From Neisseria macacae ATCC 33926 (GTDB lineage Bacteria; Pseudomonadota; Gammaproteobacteria; Burkholderiales; Neisseriaceae): DNA of 64,000 bases. Below are positions 8,367 to 16,299 of the stretch, piece by piece. The stretch covers positions 1,116,001 to 1,180,000 of the forward strand of contig NZ_CP094241.1 of NCBI RefSeq assembly GCF_022749495.1. The letters are read 5' to 3'. Positions within the stretch are counted from its first letter, which is position 1, and every line of letters begins with the position of its first letter. Both the position numbers and the translations under genes were made by a program. The notes below the pieces were generated by a model, which saw nothing but the letters and a program-made list of their open reading frames with translations, made no database searches and was not told the origin of the DNA.

Positions 8367-9011
8367 TTATTTTTGTTGTAAAACCGACGGCACGAATCGG
8401 GCGATGGTATCGCGCAGGACGATGAGTTTGCCGTGGAAGAAATGGGATGAGCCGGCGATGGTGATGACGGGCAAACCTTGCGGTTCCGCCCATGTCCAAG
8501 CCTTGCTGATTTCAACGACTTCGTCTTCTGCGCCATGAATCATCAGGGTTTTGGTAATGTCAGGGACGGCTGAAGGCTCGGGACGGTCGGTGTAGTGGTG
8601 TACTGCCGCGCCGATAAGCAGCAACAAATCCGGTTCGCGCTCTTGGGCGGCGAAGGTGGCGACATAGCCGCCGAAGGAGAAACCTGCCAATGCGAACAGT
8701 TCGGCTTCGGGGTGTTGTGCGCGGGCATAGTCGATGACGGCGATGCAGTCTTGCGTTTCGCCGCGTCCGTAATCGTGTGTGCTTTCGCTGTTGCCTACGC
8801 CGCGCAGGTTCGGCAGGTAGCAGTGGAAGCCGAGGTGCGATAAGGCTTTGGCGGCGGTTTGGATGACTTTGTTGGTGTTCGTGCCGCCTTGCAGCGGGTT
8901 GGGATGGTTGATGACTGCCACACCGCGTGCAGGTGTTTGCGCGGCAGGCAGGAAGATGGTTTCGAGCAGGCCGACAGGGCCGGATATTTGGATGATGTCA
9001 GGTTTTAACAT
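8367..9011 (-). CDS. Alpha/beta hydrolase (COG2945-like)
   Basis: 214 residues, cytosolic, with no signal peptide. The nucleophile elbow GFSFGGYVA (about residue 97), the oxyanion segment NHPNPLQGGTNTNKV near the N-terminus, an Asp in MIHGAEDEVV and a His in AGSSHFFHGKL complete a plausible Ser-Asp-His triad. This arrangement (NHPHPxxGG, GxSFGG, SHFF) is typical of COG2945 hydrolases, often described as esterases of unknown substrate. Start ATG is preceded by AAGGAAAACCC. It ends in an AT-rich 3' region with no DUS pair; one DUS (near 8240) lies between it and envC. Substrate not predictable. Confidence 0.85.
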   Translation of the reverse strand: MLKPDIIQISGPVGLLETIFLPAAQTPARGVAVINHPNPLQGGTNTNKVIQTAAKALSHLGFHCYLPNLRGVGNSESTHDYGRGETQDCIAVIDYARAQHPEAELFALAGFSFGGYVATFAAQEREPDLLLLIGAAVHHYTDRPEPSAVPDITKTLMIHGAEDEVVEISKAWTWAEPQGLPVITIAGSSHFFHGKLIVLRDTIARFVPSVLQQK

Positions 9012-9113
9012 GGGTTTTCCTTTATTTTGTGTGTGCTGTGAGGACGGTTTATTGCTTTATCAGGTGTTGCCGTCGCCCAATCTGTATTTAGGTTTTCAGA
9101 CGACCTGTTCATC

Positions 9114-9905
9114 TCACAGATAAAAATGTTTGCCGTTGTTCGGGTTGCTTGCTTTCAAATCGTTCAACATCCGTTTGAAATCCAAGCCGTATTGTTCGCT
9201 TAATTTTTCCGCGCGTTTTTTCAGCTTGTCGAGGTTTTGCTCTTTCGGGCTGCTTTGGAACGCCATCACCGCCATATTGCCGTGACTTTCGGCGGGCAGT
9301 TCCAGCACGCGGCCTTCGAAGACGTTGAGCAGGCGTTCGATAAAGCGTTGGTAGCGTTTGTCGCCGCTCCACCAGTTGGTCACGAACACGCCGTCGGGTG
9401 AGAGGGCGTGGCGGCAGTCTTGGAAGAAGGGTTCTTCCACCAGCGCGTCGATGATTTGTTCGCCGTCGAAGCCGTCCACCAAAATCACGTCGGTATTGTG
9501 GCGGAACACTTTGATGTATTCCGCGCCGTCCGCTTCGACGATTTCAAAGTTTTCCCCTTCAAACGGCAGCTCGAACAGGCTGCGGGCGACGGCGATGACC
9601 TGCGGGTTGATGTCCACGGCGGTTTGTTTGGTGTCGGGCAGGTAGCTGTCTATCCAGCGCGCGAATGAGCCGCCGCCCAAGCCGATTTGGGTGATGTGTT
9701 TCGGCGTTTCTTCCGCAAACAGAAGCCAGCCCATCATTGCGCGGCTGTACGACAAAACCAGTTCGGCGGGATGGTCGAGGTTCATCGAGCTTTGGATGGT
9801 GTCGCTGCCTAGATGCAACGAGCGGATGTTGCCTTCTTCGGAAATGCCGACTTCGGGTAGGTCGGACTTGGCGGGGCGCAGGCGGCGGTAGGGGTGTCGT
9901 GGCAT
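9114..9905 (-). CDS. Spermidine-synthase-like protein (SpeE-family methyltransferase fold)
   Basis: 263 residues. The Rossmann fold of the spermidine-synthase/SAM-methyltransferase family is visible: LGGGSFARWI (motif I, about residue 75), VDINPQVIAVARSLF (acidic loop), EADGAEYIKV and DVILVDGFDGE. The motif I loop differs from the GGGDG of true SpeE, and the polyamine-binding residues cannot be confirmed by eye, so activity as putrescine aminopropyltransferase is not assured. A more neutral name is polyamine-synthase-like protein. A single DUS lies on each side. It could be transcribed with the downstream hydrolase gene 102 bp away, though a DUS lies between. Confidence 0.8.
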   Translation of the reverse strand: MPRHPYRRLRPAKSDLPEVGISEEGNIRSLHLGSDTIQSSMNLDHPAELVLSYSRAMMGWLLFAEETPKHITQIGLGGGSFARWIDSYLPDTKQTAVDINPQVIAVARSLFELPFEGENFEIVEADGAEYIKVFRHNTDVILVDGFDGEQIIDALVEEPFFQDCRHALSPDGVFVTNWWSGDKRYQRFIERLLNVFEGRVLELPAESHGNMAVMAFQSSPKEQNLDKLKKRAEKLSEQYGLDFKRMLNDLKASNPNNGKHFYL

Positions 9906-9950
9906 GGTGTAGGACGGATGGAGGGGAAAGGGGGGTATTTTATCAGAGTG

Positions 9951-9992
9951 TCGTCTGAAATGCTTTTTGTGCGGTTGTTTTTCAGACGACCT
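9951..9992. terminator. DUS inverted pair upstream of the spermidine-synthase-like gene
   Basis: GTCGTCTGAAA and TTTCAGACGACCTTT face each other across a 20-bp loop. The left copy lacks the leading AGG, so the stem is short. It is in the 243-bp region before the tRNA genes, which otherwise shows only AT-rich DNA. Confidence 0.4.
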
Positions 9993-10148
9993 TTCGGTTA
10001 TATGTCTGAGCGGCTTGGTTTATATATGGGGTAATCATTACGCTTGAAATAAATTTCTTTTTAAATCAGATATTTTTTATAAAAATTTACTTTGTGGGCA
10101 GTAAGCTATTGCCAAGTGGGGCAGTTAACGGCATAATTCGGCTTCTTT

Positions 10149-10224
10149 GCCGGTATAGCTCAGTTGGTAGAGCACCTGACTTGTAATCAGGGGGTCCCGA
10201 GTTCGACTCTTGGTGCCGGCACCA
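10149..10224 (+). tRNA. tRNA-Thr (anticodon TGT), copy 1
   Basis: 76 bases including the encoded CCA. The acceptor stem GCCGGTA pairs with TGCCGGC. The D-arm GCTCAGTTGGTAGAGC, the anticodon stem CCTGA/TCAGG around loop CTTGTAA, and the T-arm with TTCGACT are all present. Anticodon TGT reads ACA (Thr). It is identical to the copy at 10261. Confidence 0.97.
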
Positions 10225-10260
10225 GTTTATCGCTGAAGGTGCCGCAAGGTATTTCAGTAA

Positions 10261-10336
10261 GCCGGTATAGCTCAGTTGGTAGAGCACCTGACTTGTAATC
10301 AGGGGGTCCCGAGTTCGACTCTTGGTGCCGGCACCA
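10261..10336 (+). tRNA. tRNA-Thr (anticodon TGT), copy 2
   Basis: Identical over all 76 bases to copy 1, 36 bp downstream, so the pair is almost certainly one transcript. A factor-independent terminator follows directly. The 36-bp spacer is not repeated elsewhere nearby. Confidence 0.97.
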
Positions 10337-10340
10337 ATCA

Positions 10341-10372
10341 AACAGCCCGATTGTGAAGCAGTCGGGCTGTTT
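10341..10372 (+). terminator. Intrinsic terminator of the tRNA-Thr pair
   Basis: AACAGCCCGA pairs perfectly with TCGGGCTGTT across an 11-bp loop, followed by TTT. It is a non-DUS hairpin. Confidence 0.9.
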
Positions 10373-10412
10373 TGCGTTTGCCGTTCGGGTGGCAGGGCGG
10401 CGGGCATTTCAC

Positions 10413-10418
10413 TATAAT
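10413..10418 (+). promoter_or_regulatory. -10 element, probable panB promoter
   Basis: A perfect TATAAT lies 50 bp before the panB ATG, in CACTATAATAGCCC. No good -35 hexamer is visible 16-18 bp upstream. Confidence 0.5.
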
Positions 10419-10467
10419 AGCCCGTTTTAATCTAAAAGGTCGTCTGAAAAAGGCGGAATACATTCTA

Positions 10468-11256
10468 ATGATTACTGTGAACACACTGCAAAAGATGAAG
10501 GCAGAAGGCGAAAAAATCGCCATGCTGACCGCCTACGAATCCAGCTTTGCCGCGTTGATGGATAACGCCGGCATTGATGTTTTGCTGGTGGGCGATTCCT
10601 TGGGCATGACCGTGCAGGGACGCAAATCCACGCTGCCCGTCAGCCTGCGCGATATGTGTTACCACACCGAAAACGTCGCACGCGGTACGGAAAACGCGAT
10701 GATTGTCAGCGACTTGCCTTTTGGTGCGTATCAGCAGAGTAAAGAACAGGCGTTTGCCGCCGCTGCCGAACTGATGGCGGCAGGCGCGCATATGGTCAAA
10801 CTCGAAGGCGGCGTTTGGATGGCGGAAACCACCGAATTCCTGCAAATGCGCGGCATTCCCGTCTGCGCCCATATCGGCTTGACCCCGCAGTCCGTGTTTG
10901 CATTTGGCGGATATAAAGTGCAGGGGCGGGGCGATAAGGCGGAAGCCTTGTTGGCAGATGCGAAAGCACACGACCAAGCGGGTGCCGCCATCGTGTTGAT
11001 GGAATGCGTGCCGGCGGAATTGGCGAAAAAAGTAACCGAAACCGTCTCTTGCCCGACCATCGGTATTGGCGCAGGTGTGGATTGCGACGGGCAAGTTTTG
11101 GTCATGCACGATATGCTCGGCATTTTTCCGGGCAAAACCGCCAAATTCGTCAAAAATTTCATGCAGGGTAAAGACAGCATTCAGGCCGCCGTTGAAGCCT
11201 ATGTTCATGAGGTTAAAGCTAAAACCTTCCCCGCTGCGGAACATTCGTTTGCTTGA
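10468..11256 (+). CDS. panB: 3-methyl-2-oxobutanoate hydroxymethyltransferase
   Basis: 262 residues from ATG 10468. The frame is open upstream through a DUS, but the family start matches MITVNTLQKMKAEG, so the longer frame is not used. PanB adds a hydroxymethyl group to alpha-ketoisovalerate (5,10-methylene-THF donor), the first committed step of pantothenate synthesis. Visible motifs of the (beta/alpha)8 fold are LLVGDSLGMT (Mg2+ ligand Asp), SDLPFGAY (second Asp), MVKLEGG (substrate Lys) and HIGLTPQSV. The catalytic Glu region VLMECVPAEL and GIGAG are also intact. panC follows 171 bp downstream, separated by a DUS hairpin and its own promoter. Confidence 0.97.
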   Translation: MITVNTLQKMKAEGEKIAMLTAYESSFAALMDNAGIDVLLVGDSLGMTVQGRKSTLPVSLRDMCYHTENVARGTENAMIVSDLPFGAYQQSKEQAFAAAAELMAAGAHMVKLEGGVWMAETTEFLQMRGIPVCAHIGLTPQSVFAFGGYKVQGRGDKAEALLADAKAHDQAGAAIVLMECVPAELAKKVTETVSCPTIGIGAGVDCDGQVLVMHDMLGIFPGKTAKFVKNFMQGKDSIQAAVEAYVHEVKAKTFPAAEHSFA

Positions 11257-11268
11257 TACCCTTAACTG

Positions 11269-11323
11269 AAAAAGGTCGTCTGAAAAGGTTTTCATCGTAA
11301 AAACCGAATTTCAGACGACCTTT
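11269..11323. terminator. DUS-pair terminator between panB and panC
   Basis: AAAGGTCGTCTGAAA and TTTCAGACGACCTTT across a loop of about 26 bp, right after the panB stop. Confidence 0.65.
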
Positions 11324-11349
11324 GTTTGTCCGTGTTCCCAGCGTATAAT
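11322..11349 (+). promoter_or_regulatory. Candidate panC promoter
   Basis: TATAAT at 11344-11349 with TTGTTT (11322-11327) 16 bp upstream, overlapping the end of the DUS hairpin. It is about 80 bp before the panC ATG. Confidence 0.5.
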
Positions 11350-11427
11350 CGGCGCGTGATTTTCGGGCTGACAAAACACAGCGGATGAGCGCCGCAATCC
11401 CGAAAAAGATAAAGGACATTTTCCACC

Positions 11428-12264
11428 ATGCAAATCATTCATACCATTAAAGAATTGCGCGAATGGCGCAAAAACGCAGGCAGCGTTGCCTTTGTCCCGA
11501 CTATGGGCAATCTGCATGAAGGCCATCTCGCCCTCGTTCGCGAAGCCAAAAAACGCGCCGACAACGTCGTCGTCAGCATATTCGTCAACCGCCTACAATT
11601 CGGACAGGGCGAGGATTTCGACAAATACCCGCGCACCTTGCAGCAAGACGCCGACAAACTCGCCAACGAAGGCGTAGCTGTCGTGTTCGCGCCCGACGAA
11701 AAAGAGCTGTATCCCAATGTCGAGCAACGTTTCAACGTCGAACCGCCCAACCTCCAAAACGAATTGTGCGGCAAATTCCGCCCCGGTCATTTCCGCGGTG
11801 TCGCTACTGTCGTCAGCAAACTGTTCAACATCGTCCAACCCGATACCGCCTGCTTCGGCAAAAAAGACTACCAGCAGTTGGCGATTATCAAAGGCTTTGT
11901 CGAAGACCTGAATTTCAATATCGACATCATTCCCGTCGATACCGGCCGCGCTCCCGACGGACTCGCGCTTTCCAGCCGCAACCAATACCTCAGCGAAGCC
12001 GAACGCGCCGAAGCCCCGCGTCTGTACCGCGAATTGCAGCGCGTCGCTACCGAACTCAAAAACGGCAATCTCGATTATGTCGGTCTGGAGACAGAAACCG
12101 TCCGCCGCCTGACCGAAGCCGGCTGGGTGGTCGATTACGTCGAAATCCGCCATGCCGAGAGCCTAGCTGTCGCACGCACCGGCGACAAAGCCCTTGTCGT
12201 CCTCGCCGCCGCCCGCTTGGGAACGACGCGTCTGATTGACAACTTGGAAGTCAGCTTGGCTTGA
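11428..12264 (+). CDS. panC: Pantoate--beta-alanine ligase
   Basis: 278 residues, the normal size. It condenses pantoate and beta-alanine with ATP through a pantoyl-adenylate, the last step to pantothenate. The nucleotidyl-transferase HxGH motif is in MGNLHEGHLALV (residues about 25-36) and the KMSKS-equivalent is LALSSRNQYL. The pantoate-binding segment FVNRLQFGQGEDF and CFGKKDYQQL are present; many relatives have a Pro-Thr/Gln pair where this one reads NRLQFGQ, consistent with the family. Start ATG is preceded by AAAGGACAT. A DUS terminator follows. Confidence 0.97.
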   Translation: MQIIHTIKELREWRKNAGSVAFVPTMGNLHEGHLALVREAKKRADNVVVSIFVNRLQFGQGEDFDKYPRTLQQDADKLANEGVAVVFAPDEKELYPNVEQRFNVEPPNLQNELCGKFRPGHFRGVATVVSKLFNIVQPDTACFGKKDYQQLAIIKGFVEDLNFNIDIIPVDTGRAPDGLALSSRNQYLSEAERAEAPRLYRELQRVATELKNGNLDYVGLETETVRRLTEAGWVVDYVEIRHAESLAVARTGDKALVVLAAARLGTTRLIDNLEVSLA

Positions 12265-12276
12265 TTGTTGGAATGG

Positions 12277-12321
12277 AAAAAGGTCGTCTGAAAACCAAAT
12301 GTGTTTTCAGACGACCTTTTT
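12277..12321. terminator. DUS-pair terminator shared by panC and the SIMPL gene
   Basis: AAAAAGGTCGTCTGAAAAC and its complement around a short loop with T-runs both ways. It lies between convergent genes, so it likely serves both. Confidence 0.85.
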
Positions 12322-12334
12322 GTTTGGGAGCGTT

Positions 12335-13060
12335 TTACATCTGCACCAAGCCGTTGACTGTGATGCTGATTTCTTCTGAGCCGGGAGAAGGGGCTTGGAT
12401 AGCGTTGTTTTCGTCGCTTGCCGAACGCTTGAACATGGCAGCTTCGGCATTCATCATTTTGGCGCGGGCGAAACCGTTGTCTATGGAACGGTTGCCGATG
12501 TGGCCTAAATTGAGTTTGACGATTTTGTAGTTGGAAAAACCGAGCGTTTTCGCTAAGTCTTGCGCGCGGTCTTTGAAGCGCAGGATGGCGGCTTTGCTGA
12601 CTTGATCAACGGCGGCTTCGCGTTTTTCTTTGGATATGCTGAAGCCGATGCGGTTGAGCGTGGCAGTTTGCAGCGTTTCGTCAATCAGGCGGTTGATGGC
12701 GTCAAAGTCTTTGCTTTCGACTTTGAACACGGATTCTTCTTCCCAGCCTGTTTGGATGCGTTTGCCGTTGTTGTTGTATTCATAGCGCGGGCTGGCGTTG
12801 CGGTTGAGGATTTCGGTTTGGAGTTTGTTGTTTTGTACGGCTTTGTTGAAGTCGTTGAATTTTTTCTGAAACGCTTTGTTCACCGTAGCGCGGTCTTTGC
12901 CTTCGGAAGCAATGCTGAAGTAGGCGGTCATGGTGTCGCGGGTTATTTCGAGATGGGCGGACTCGGCAAATTCGACCATGTTGTAATGAAGGGTGTCGGT
13001 TTCGGCTGCGGCGGGCAGGGCGGTTGCGAGTATGAGGGCGGCAAGGATGGGGCGTAACAT
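12335..13060 (-). CDS. SIMPL-domain (DUF541) periplasmic protein
   Basis: 241 residues from ATG 13060, which has AAGGAAAAACC just upstream; the frame extends 11 codons further but those codons give no signal-like start. The N-terminus MLRPILAALILATALPAAAE is a clear signal peptide. The mature protein contains a SIMPL/DUF541 fold: an oxidative-stress-linked periplasmic family of unknown biochemistry with repeated beta-alpha-beta units, visible in the segments QTEILNRNASPRYEY and RFKDRAQDLAKTLGFSNYKI. Convergent with panC. Function inferred only at family level. Confidence 0.85.
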   Translation of the reverse strand: MLRPILAALILATALPAAAETDTLHYNMVEFAESAHLEITRDTMTAYFSIASEGKDRATVNKAFQKKFNDFNKAVQNNKLQTEILNRNASPRYEYNNNGKRIQTGWEEESVFKVESKDFDAINRLIDETLQTATLNRIGFSISKEKREAAVDQVSKAAILRFKDRAQDLAKTLGFSNYKIVKLNLGHIGNRSIDNGFARAKMMNAEAAMFKRSASDENNAIQAPSPGSEEISITVNGLVQM

Positions 13061-13115
13061 GGTTTTTCCTTTTGGTATCGGGTGTGGAAACAAATGGTAT
13101 TGGATAATTTGTATC

Positions 13116-13193
13116 AGGTCGTCTGAAAGTGCAGCTTCAATGAAGTTGAAAAAGGTTCTGACTTTGCTGCAACAGGTTTCAGACGACCTTTGA
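13116..13193. terminator. Long-loop DUS inverted pair (repeat of the 715-776 unit)
   Basis: AGGTCGTCTGAAAG and TTTCAGACGACCT enclose a 50-bp loop that begins TGCAGCTTCAATGAAGTTGAAA, closely matching the loop at 715-776. It lies between trkA's 3' end and the SIMPL gene. Confidence 0.55.
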
Positions 13194-13198
13194 CGGTG

Positions 13199-14611
13199 TC
13201 AGCCGAAAAAGCCCATTTTGACTTGGATGAGTTTTTCGAGTTCGGGCAGGACGCGGCGGCGGGAGACGAAGAAGATGATGTGGTCGCCGTCTTGGACAAT
13301 GGTGTCGGTGTGGTGCCCCATGATGACTTCGCCCGTTTCGGCACGGACGATGGCGGCGATGTAGCAGTCGCCCGGCCATTTGATGCCGCTGATGCGCCTG
13401 CCGACGATGGCGGAGGTGTTTTTGTCGCCGTGGACGACAACTTCGATGGCTTCGGCGGTGCCGCGTCTGAGGGGGTGGACGGCAACGATGTCGCCTCGGC
13501 GGATATGGGCGAGGATGGAGCCGATGGTGATGAGGTGCGGCGACACGACGATGTCGATTTTGTTGCCTTCGAGCAAATCGACGTAGCTGGAGCGGTTGAC
13601 AATGGTGACGACGCGTTTTGCACCGAGGTTTTTCGCCAACAGGCTGGACATGATGTTGTTTTCGTCGTCGTTGGTCAGGGCGCAGAATACGTCGATTTCG
13701 TCGATGTATTCTTCGTCCAGCAGCGTTTCGTCGGTGGCGCTGCCTTGCAGGACGAGGGTGTTGTCGAGGTTTTCGGCGAGCCACTCGGCGCGGCGGGGGT
13801 TGTGTTCGACGATTTTGATGTCGTATTTGGATTCGAGCTGCTTGGCGAGGCGGTAGCCGATGTTGCCGCCGCCGGCAATCATGATGCGGCGGGTGCGCGC
13901 TTCTTTGGGGCGCAGTTCGCGCATGATGATGTTGACGCTGCTGATGTCGGCGGCAAAAAGTACCTCGTCGCCTTCGATGATGACGGTTTGCGGCGTGGGG
14001 ACGATGAGGCGGTTGTTGCGGTATATGGCGCAGATTTGGCAGTCCGCGCCTTCGGGGAGGTGTTGGTTGATGTCGGCGATTTCACGGTTGACGAGCAGCC
14101 CGCCTTTACGCGCCTGTACGATGACCATGCGGACTTTGTCGCCGGCAAACCTCAATACCTGCAATGCGCTGGTGTAGCTGAGCAGCCCGACGAGCTGTTC
14201 GGTAACGAGCTGTTCGGGGCTGATGGTTTCGGTGATGTCGAAGACGGTAAGGCTGCCGTTTTCCGTATCGTCGTTTTCGGGGTAGGGGTATTCCAGATAT
14301 TCGCTGGAACGGACGCGGGCGATGCGGCTGGGGATATTGAAGAGATCGGCGGCGATTTTGCAGGCGACGATGTTGGTTTCGTCGCTGCGGGTCAGGGCGA
14401 GCAGGAGGTCGGAGTCCGCTGCGCCCGCCTGTTCGAGGATAAACGGGGATGCGCCGTTGCCGAGTATGGTTTGGACGTCGAGGCGGCTGCCGATGTGTTG
14501 CAGGGCTTTTTCGTCGATGTCGATAACGGTAACGTCGTTGCTGGAAACGGAGGCGAGGTTTTGCGCGACGGTCGAGCCGACCTGTCCGCTGCCGAGGATG
14601 AGGATTTTCAC
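13199..14611 (-). CDS. trkA: Trk potassium-uptake regulatory subunit TrkA
   Basis: 470 residues, standard TrkA length. Two RCK_N (TrkA-N) NAD-binding domains are visible: ILGSGQVGSTVAQNL at the N-terminus and IAGGGNIGYRLAKQL at about residue 238, each with the GxGxxG loop and a following acidic residue (VTVIDIDE and IKIVEHN). Each is followed by an RCK_C domain; the second ends in DTIVQDGDHIIFF. TrkA is the cytosolic regulator that gates the TrkH/TrkG K+ channel in response to nucleotides; the channel gene is not in this window. A Correia element starts 43 bp upstream of its ATG and may supply promoter sequence. Confidence 0.95.
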   Translation of the reverse strand: MKILILGSGQVGSTVAQNLASVSSNDVTVIDIDEKALQHIGSRLDVQTILGNGASPFILEQAGAADSDLLLALTRSDETNIVACKIAADLFNIPSRIARVRSSEYLEYPYPENDDTENGSLTVFDITETISPEQLVTEQLVGLLSYTSALQVLRFAGDKVRMVIVQARKGGLLVNREIADINQHLPEGADCQICAIYRNNRLIVPTPQTVIIEGDEVLFAADISSVNIIMRELRPKEARTRRIMIAGGGNIGYRLAKQLESKYDIKIVEHNPRRAEWLAENLDNTLVLQGSATDETLLDEEYIDEIDVFCALTNDDENNIMSSLLAKNLGAKRVVTIVNRSSYVDLLEGNKIDIVVSPHLITIGSILAHIRRGDIVAVHPLRRGTAEAIEVVVHGDKNTSAIVGRRISGIKWPGDCYIAAIVRAETGEVIMGHHTDTIVQDGDHIIFFVSRRRVLPELEKLIQVKMGFFG

Positions 14612-14653
14612 GGTTTGGGTGGGTGGTTGGGTAAGGATGATGGGATTGTATAG

Positions 14654-14810
14654 TATAGTGGATTAAATTTAAATCAGGACAAGGCGACGAAGCCGCAGAC
14701 AGTATAGATAGTACGGAACCGATTCACTTGGTGCTTCAGCACCTTAGAGAATCGTTCTCTTTGAGCTAAGGCGAGGCAACGTCGTACTGGTTTAAAGTGA
14801 ATCCACTATA
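14654..14810. repeat. Correia repeat enclosed element (CREE), full-length ~157 bp
   Basis: Terminal inverted repeats begin TATAGTGGATTAAA and end ATCCACTATA. The interior holds the conserved blocks GACAAGGCGACGAAGCCGCA, GATAGTACGG, the CTTGGTGCTTCAGCACC hairpin and TTTGAGCTAAGGCGAGGCAAC. This is the full-length Correia class, which carries the internal segment known for an IHF site. It sits between divergent trkA and hisS, 43 bp from the trkA start. Confidence 0.95.
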
Positions 14811-14871
14811 AAACAAAATAAAAAGGCTACAATGTCATCCTTGCCGCATTTCGGCTGCTTGGAATATATGG

Positions 14872-14914
14872 GGTCGTCTGAAAAATCACCGCACCGGTTT
14901 TCAGACGACCTTTT
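14872..14914. terminator. DUS inverted pair upstream of hisS
   Basis: GGTCGTCTGAAAAA and TTTTCAGACGACC across a short loop, between the CREE and the hisS promoter. It may insulate hisS from CREE transcription. Confidence 0.55.
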
Positions 14915-14962
14915 AGCCCAAATCCTTCATTGCCAAAACCTCACAACTCCTTAAAAATCAGC

Positions 14963-14968
14963 TATAAT
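14963..14968 (+). promoter_or_regulatory. -10 element, probable hisS promoter
   Basis: TATAAT in CAGCTATAATTGCC, 35 bp before the hisS ATG. No clear -35 was seen. Confidence 0.5.
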
Positions 14969-15003
14969 TGCCGACTATTTTGATTACGGTATCCCTATTT
15001 GAA

Positions 15004-16299
15004 ATGGCACAAAAAATCCAATCCGTCAAAGGCATGAACGACCTTTTGCCTGTCGAACAAAAAGATTTCAAGTTGACCGCTGCGTTTTGGCAGGCATTTG
15101 AAGATGTGGTCGTCCGCTGGACGCGTGCTTATGGTTATCAGCAAATCCGTACGCCGATTGTCGAGCAGACGGGTTTGTTTGTCCGCTCCATCGGCGAAGA
15201 AACCGATGTGGTCGGTAAGGAAATGTATACCTTTTCCGATTCCAACGACTCTTTGAGCCTGAGCCTGCGACCGGAAGGTACGGCATCCTGCCTGCGTGCG
15301 GTGGTCGAACACAATCTGTTGTACAACAGCCCGCAAAAGCTGTGGTACATGGGTCCGATGTTCCGCCGCGAGCGTCCGCAAAAAGGACGTTATCGCCAGT
15401 TTCATCAGGTCGGTATCGAGGCTTTGGGTTTTGAAGGCCCGGACATCGACGCGGAAATCATCGCGATGTCGGCGGATTTGTGGGACAAGCTGGGTATCCG
15501 CGATTACCTGACTTTGGAAATCAACAGCTTGGGCAACCGCGAAGAACGTGCGGCGCACCGTGCGGCTTTGGTCGAATATCTGACCCGTTATGAAGACAAA
15601 TTGGACGAAGACAGCAAACGTCGTCTGAAAACCAATCCGTTGCGCGTTTTGGATTCCAAAAATCCCGATTTGCAGGAAATCTGCAATGCCGCGCCGCATC
15701 TGACCGATTATCTGGGCGAGGAATCGCGCAATCATTACAGCCGTTTCAAAGCCATGCTGGAAGGCTTAGGCATTCAATACGTCGAAAACCCGCGACTGGT
15801 GCGCGGCTTGGATTATTACAACCAAACCGTTTTTGAATGGACGACCGACAAACTCGGCGCGCAGGCGACGGTGTGCGGCGGCGGCCGTTACGACGGTTTG
15901 ATTGAAGAACTCGGCGGCAAGCCTGCGCCGTCCATCGGTTTTGCAATGGGCATCGAGCGTTTGCTGCTGCTGGTTAGCGAATACGGTTCGCTGGAAGTCA
16001 ATGCCGCGCCTGACGTGTATGCCATGCATCAGGGCGAGGGTGCGGATTTGCAAGTGATGAAATACGCGCAAGCCTTACGCGCACAAGGTTTCAACGTGAT
16101 GCAGCATTCCGGCTATCAAAGTCTGAAAGCGCAAATGAAAAAAGCCGACAACAGCGGCGCGCGCTTTGCTCTGATTGTTGCGCAAGACGAATTGGCGAAC
16201 GGTATGGTTACGCTTAAAGACATGAACGGCGCACACGGTCAGCAAACCGTCGCCGCCGACGATTTAATCTACACTTTACAACAATGGAAGAACGCATAA
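15004..16299 (+). CDS. hisS: Histidine--tRNA ligase
   Basis: 431 residues from ATG 15004 (family start MAQKIQSVKGMNDLLP); the 12 upstream in-frame codons are not conserved. A class II synthetase charging tRNA-His. Motif 2 is MFRRERPQKGRYRQFHQ (about residues 117-133). The histidine-specific signatures RGLDYYNQTVFEW and CGGGRYDGLIEELGG, and motif 3 in GFAMGIERLLLL, are all intact. The C-terminal anticodon-binding domain follows (about 330-425). The stop TAA directly abuts the ATG of the yfgM-like gene, so the two form an operon. Confidence 0.97.
   Translation: MAQKIQSVKGMNDLLPVEQKDFKLTAAFWQAFEDVVVRWTRAYGYQQIRTPIVEQTGLFVRSIGEETDVVGKEMYTFSDSNDSLSLSLRPEGTASCLRAVVEHNLLYNSPQKLWYMGPMFRRERPQKGRYRQFHQVGIEALGFEGPDIDAEIIAMSADLWDKLGIRDYLTLEINSLGNREERAAHRAALVEYLTRYEDKLDEDSKRRLKTNPLRVLDSKNPDLQEICNAAPHLTDYLGEESRNHYSRFKAMLEGLGIQYVENPRLVRGLDYYNQTVFEWTTDKLGAQATVCGGGRYDGLIEELGGKPAPSIGFAMGIERLLLLVSEYGSLEVNAAPDVYAMHQGEGADLQVMKYAQALRAQGFNVMQHSGYQSLKAQMKKADNSGARFALIVAQDELANGMVTLKDMNGAHGQQTVAADDLIYTLQQWKNA

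Noticed and set aside
9114..9905. A true spermidine synthase (speE)
   Set aside because: The SAM-fold is clear but the GGGDG loop and polyamine-binding residues are not evident, so only 'spermidine-synthase-like' is claimed.
13190..14653. 487-codon plus-strand frame opposite trkA
   Set aside because: Antisense shadow: Asp/Gly/Val-rich, no recognisable domain, while trkA on the other strand has both RCK domains.
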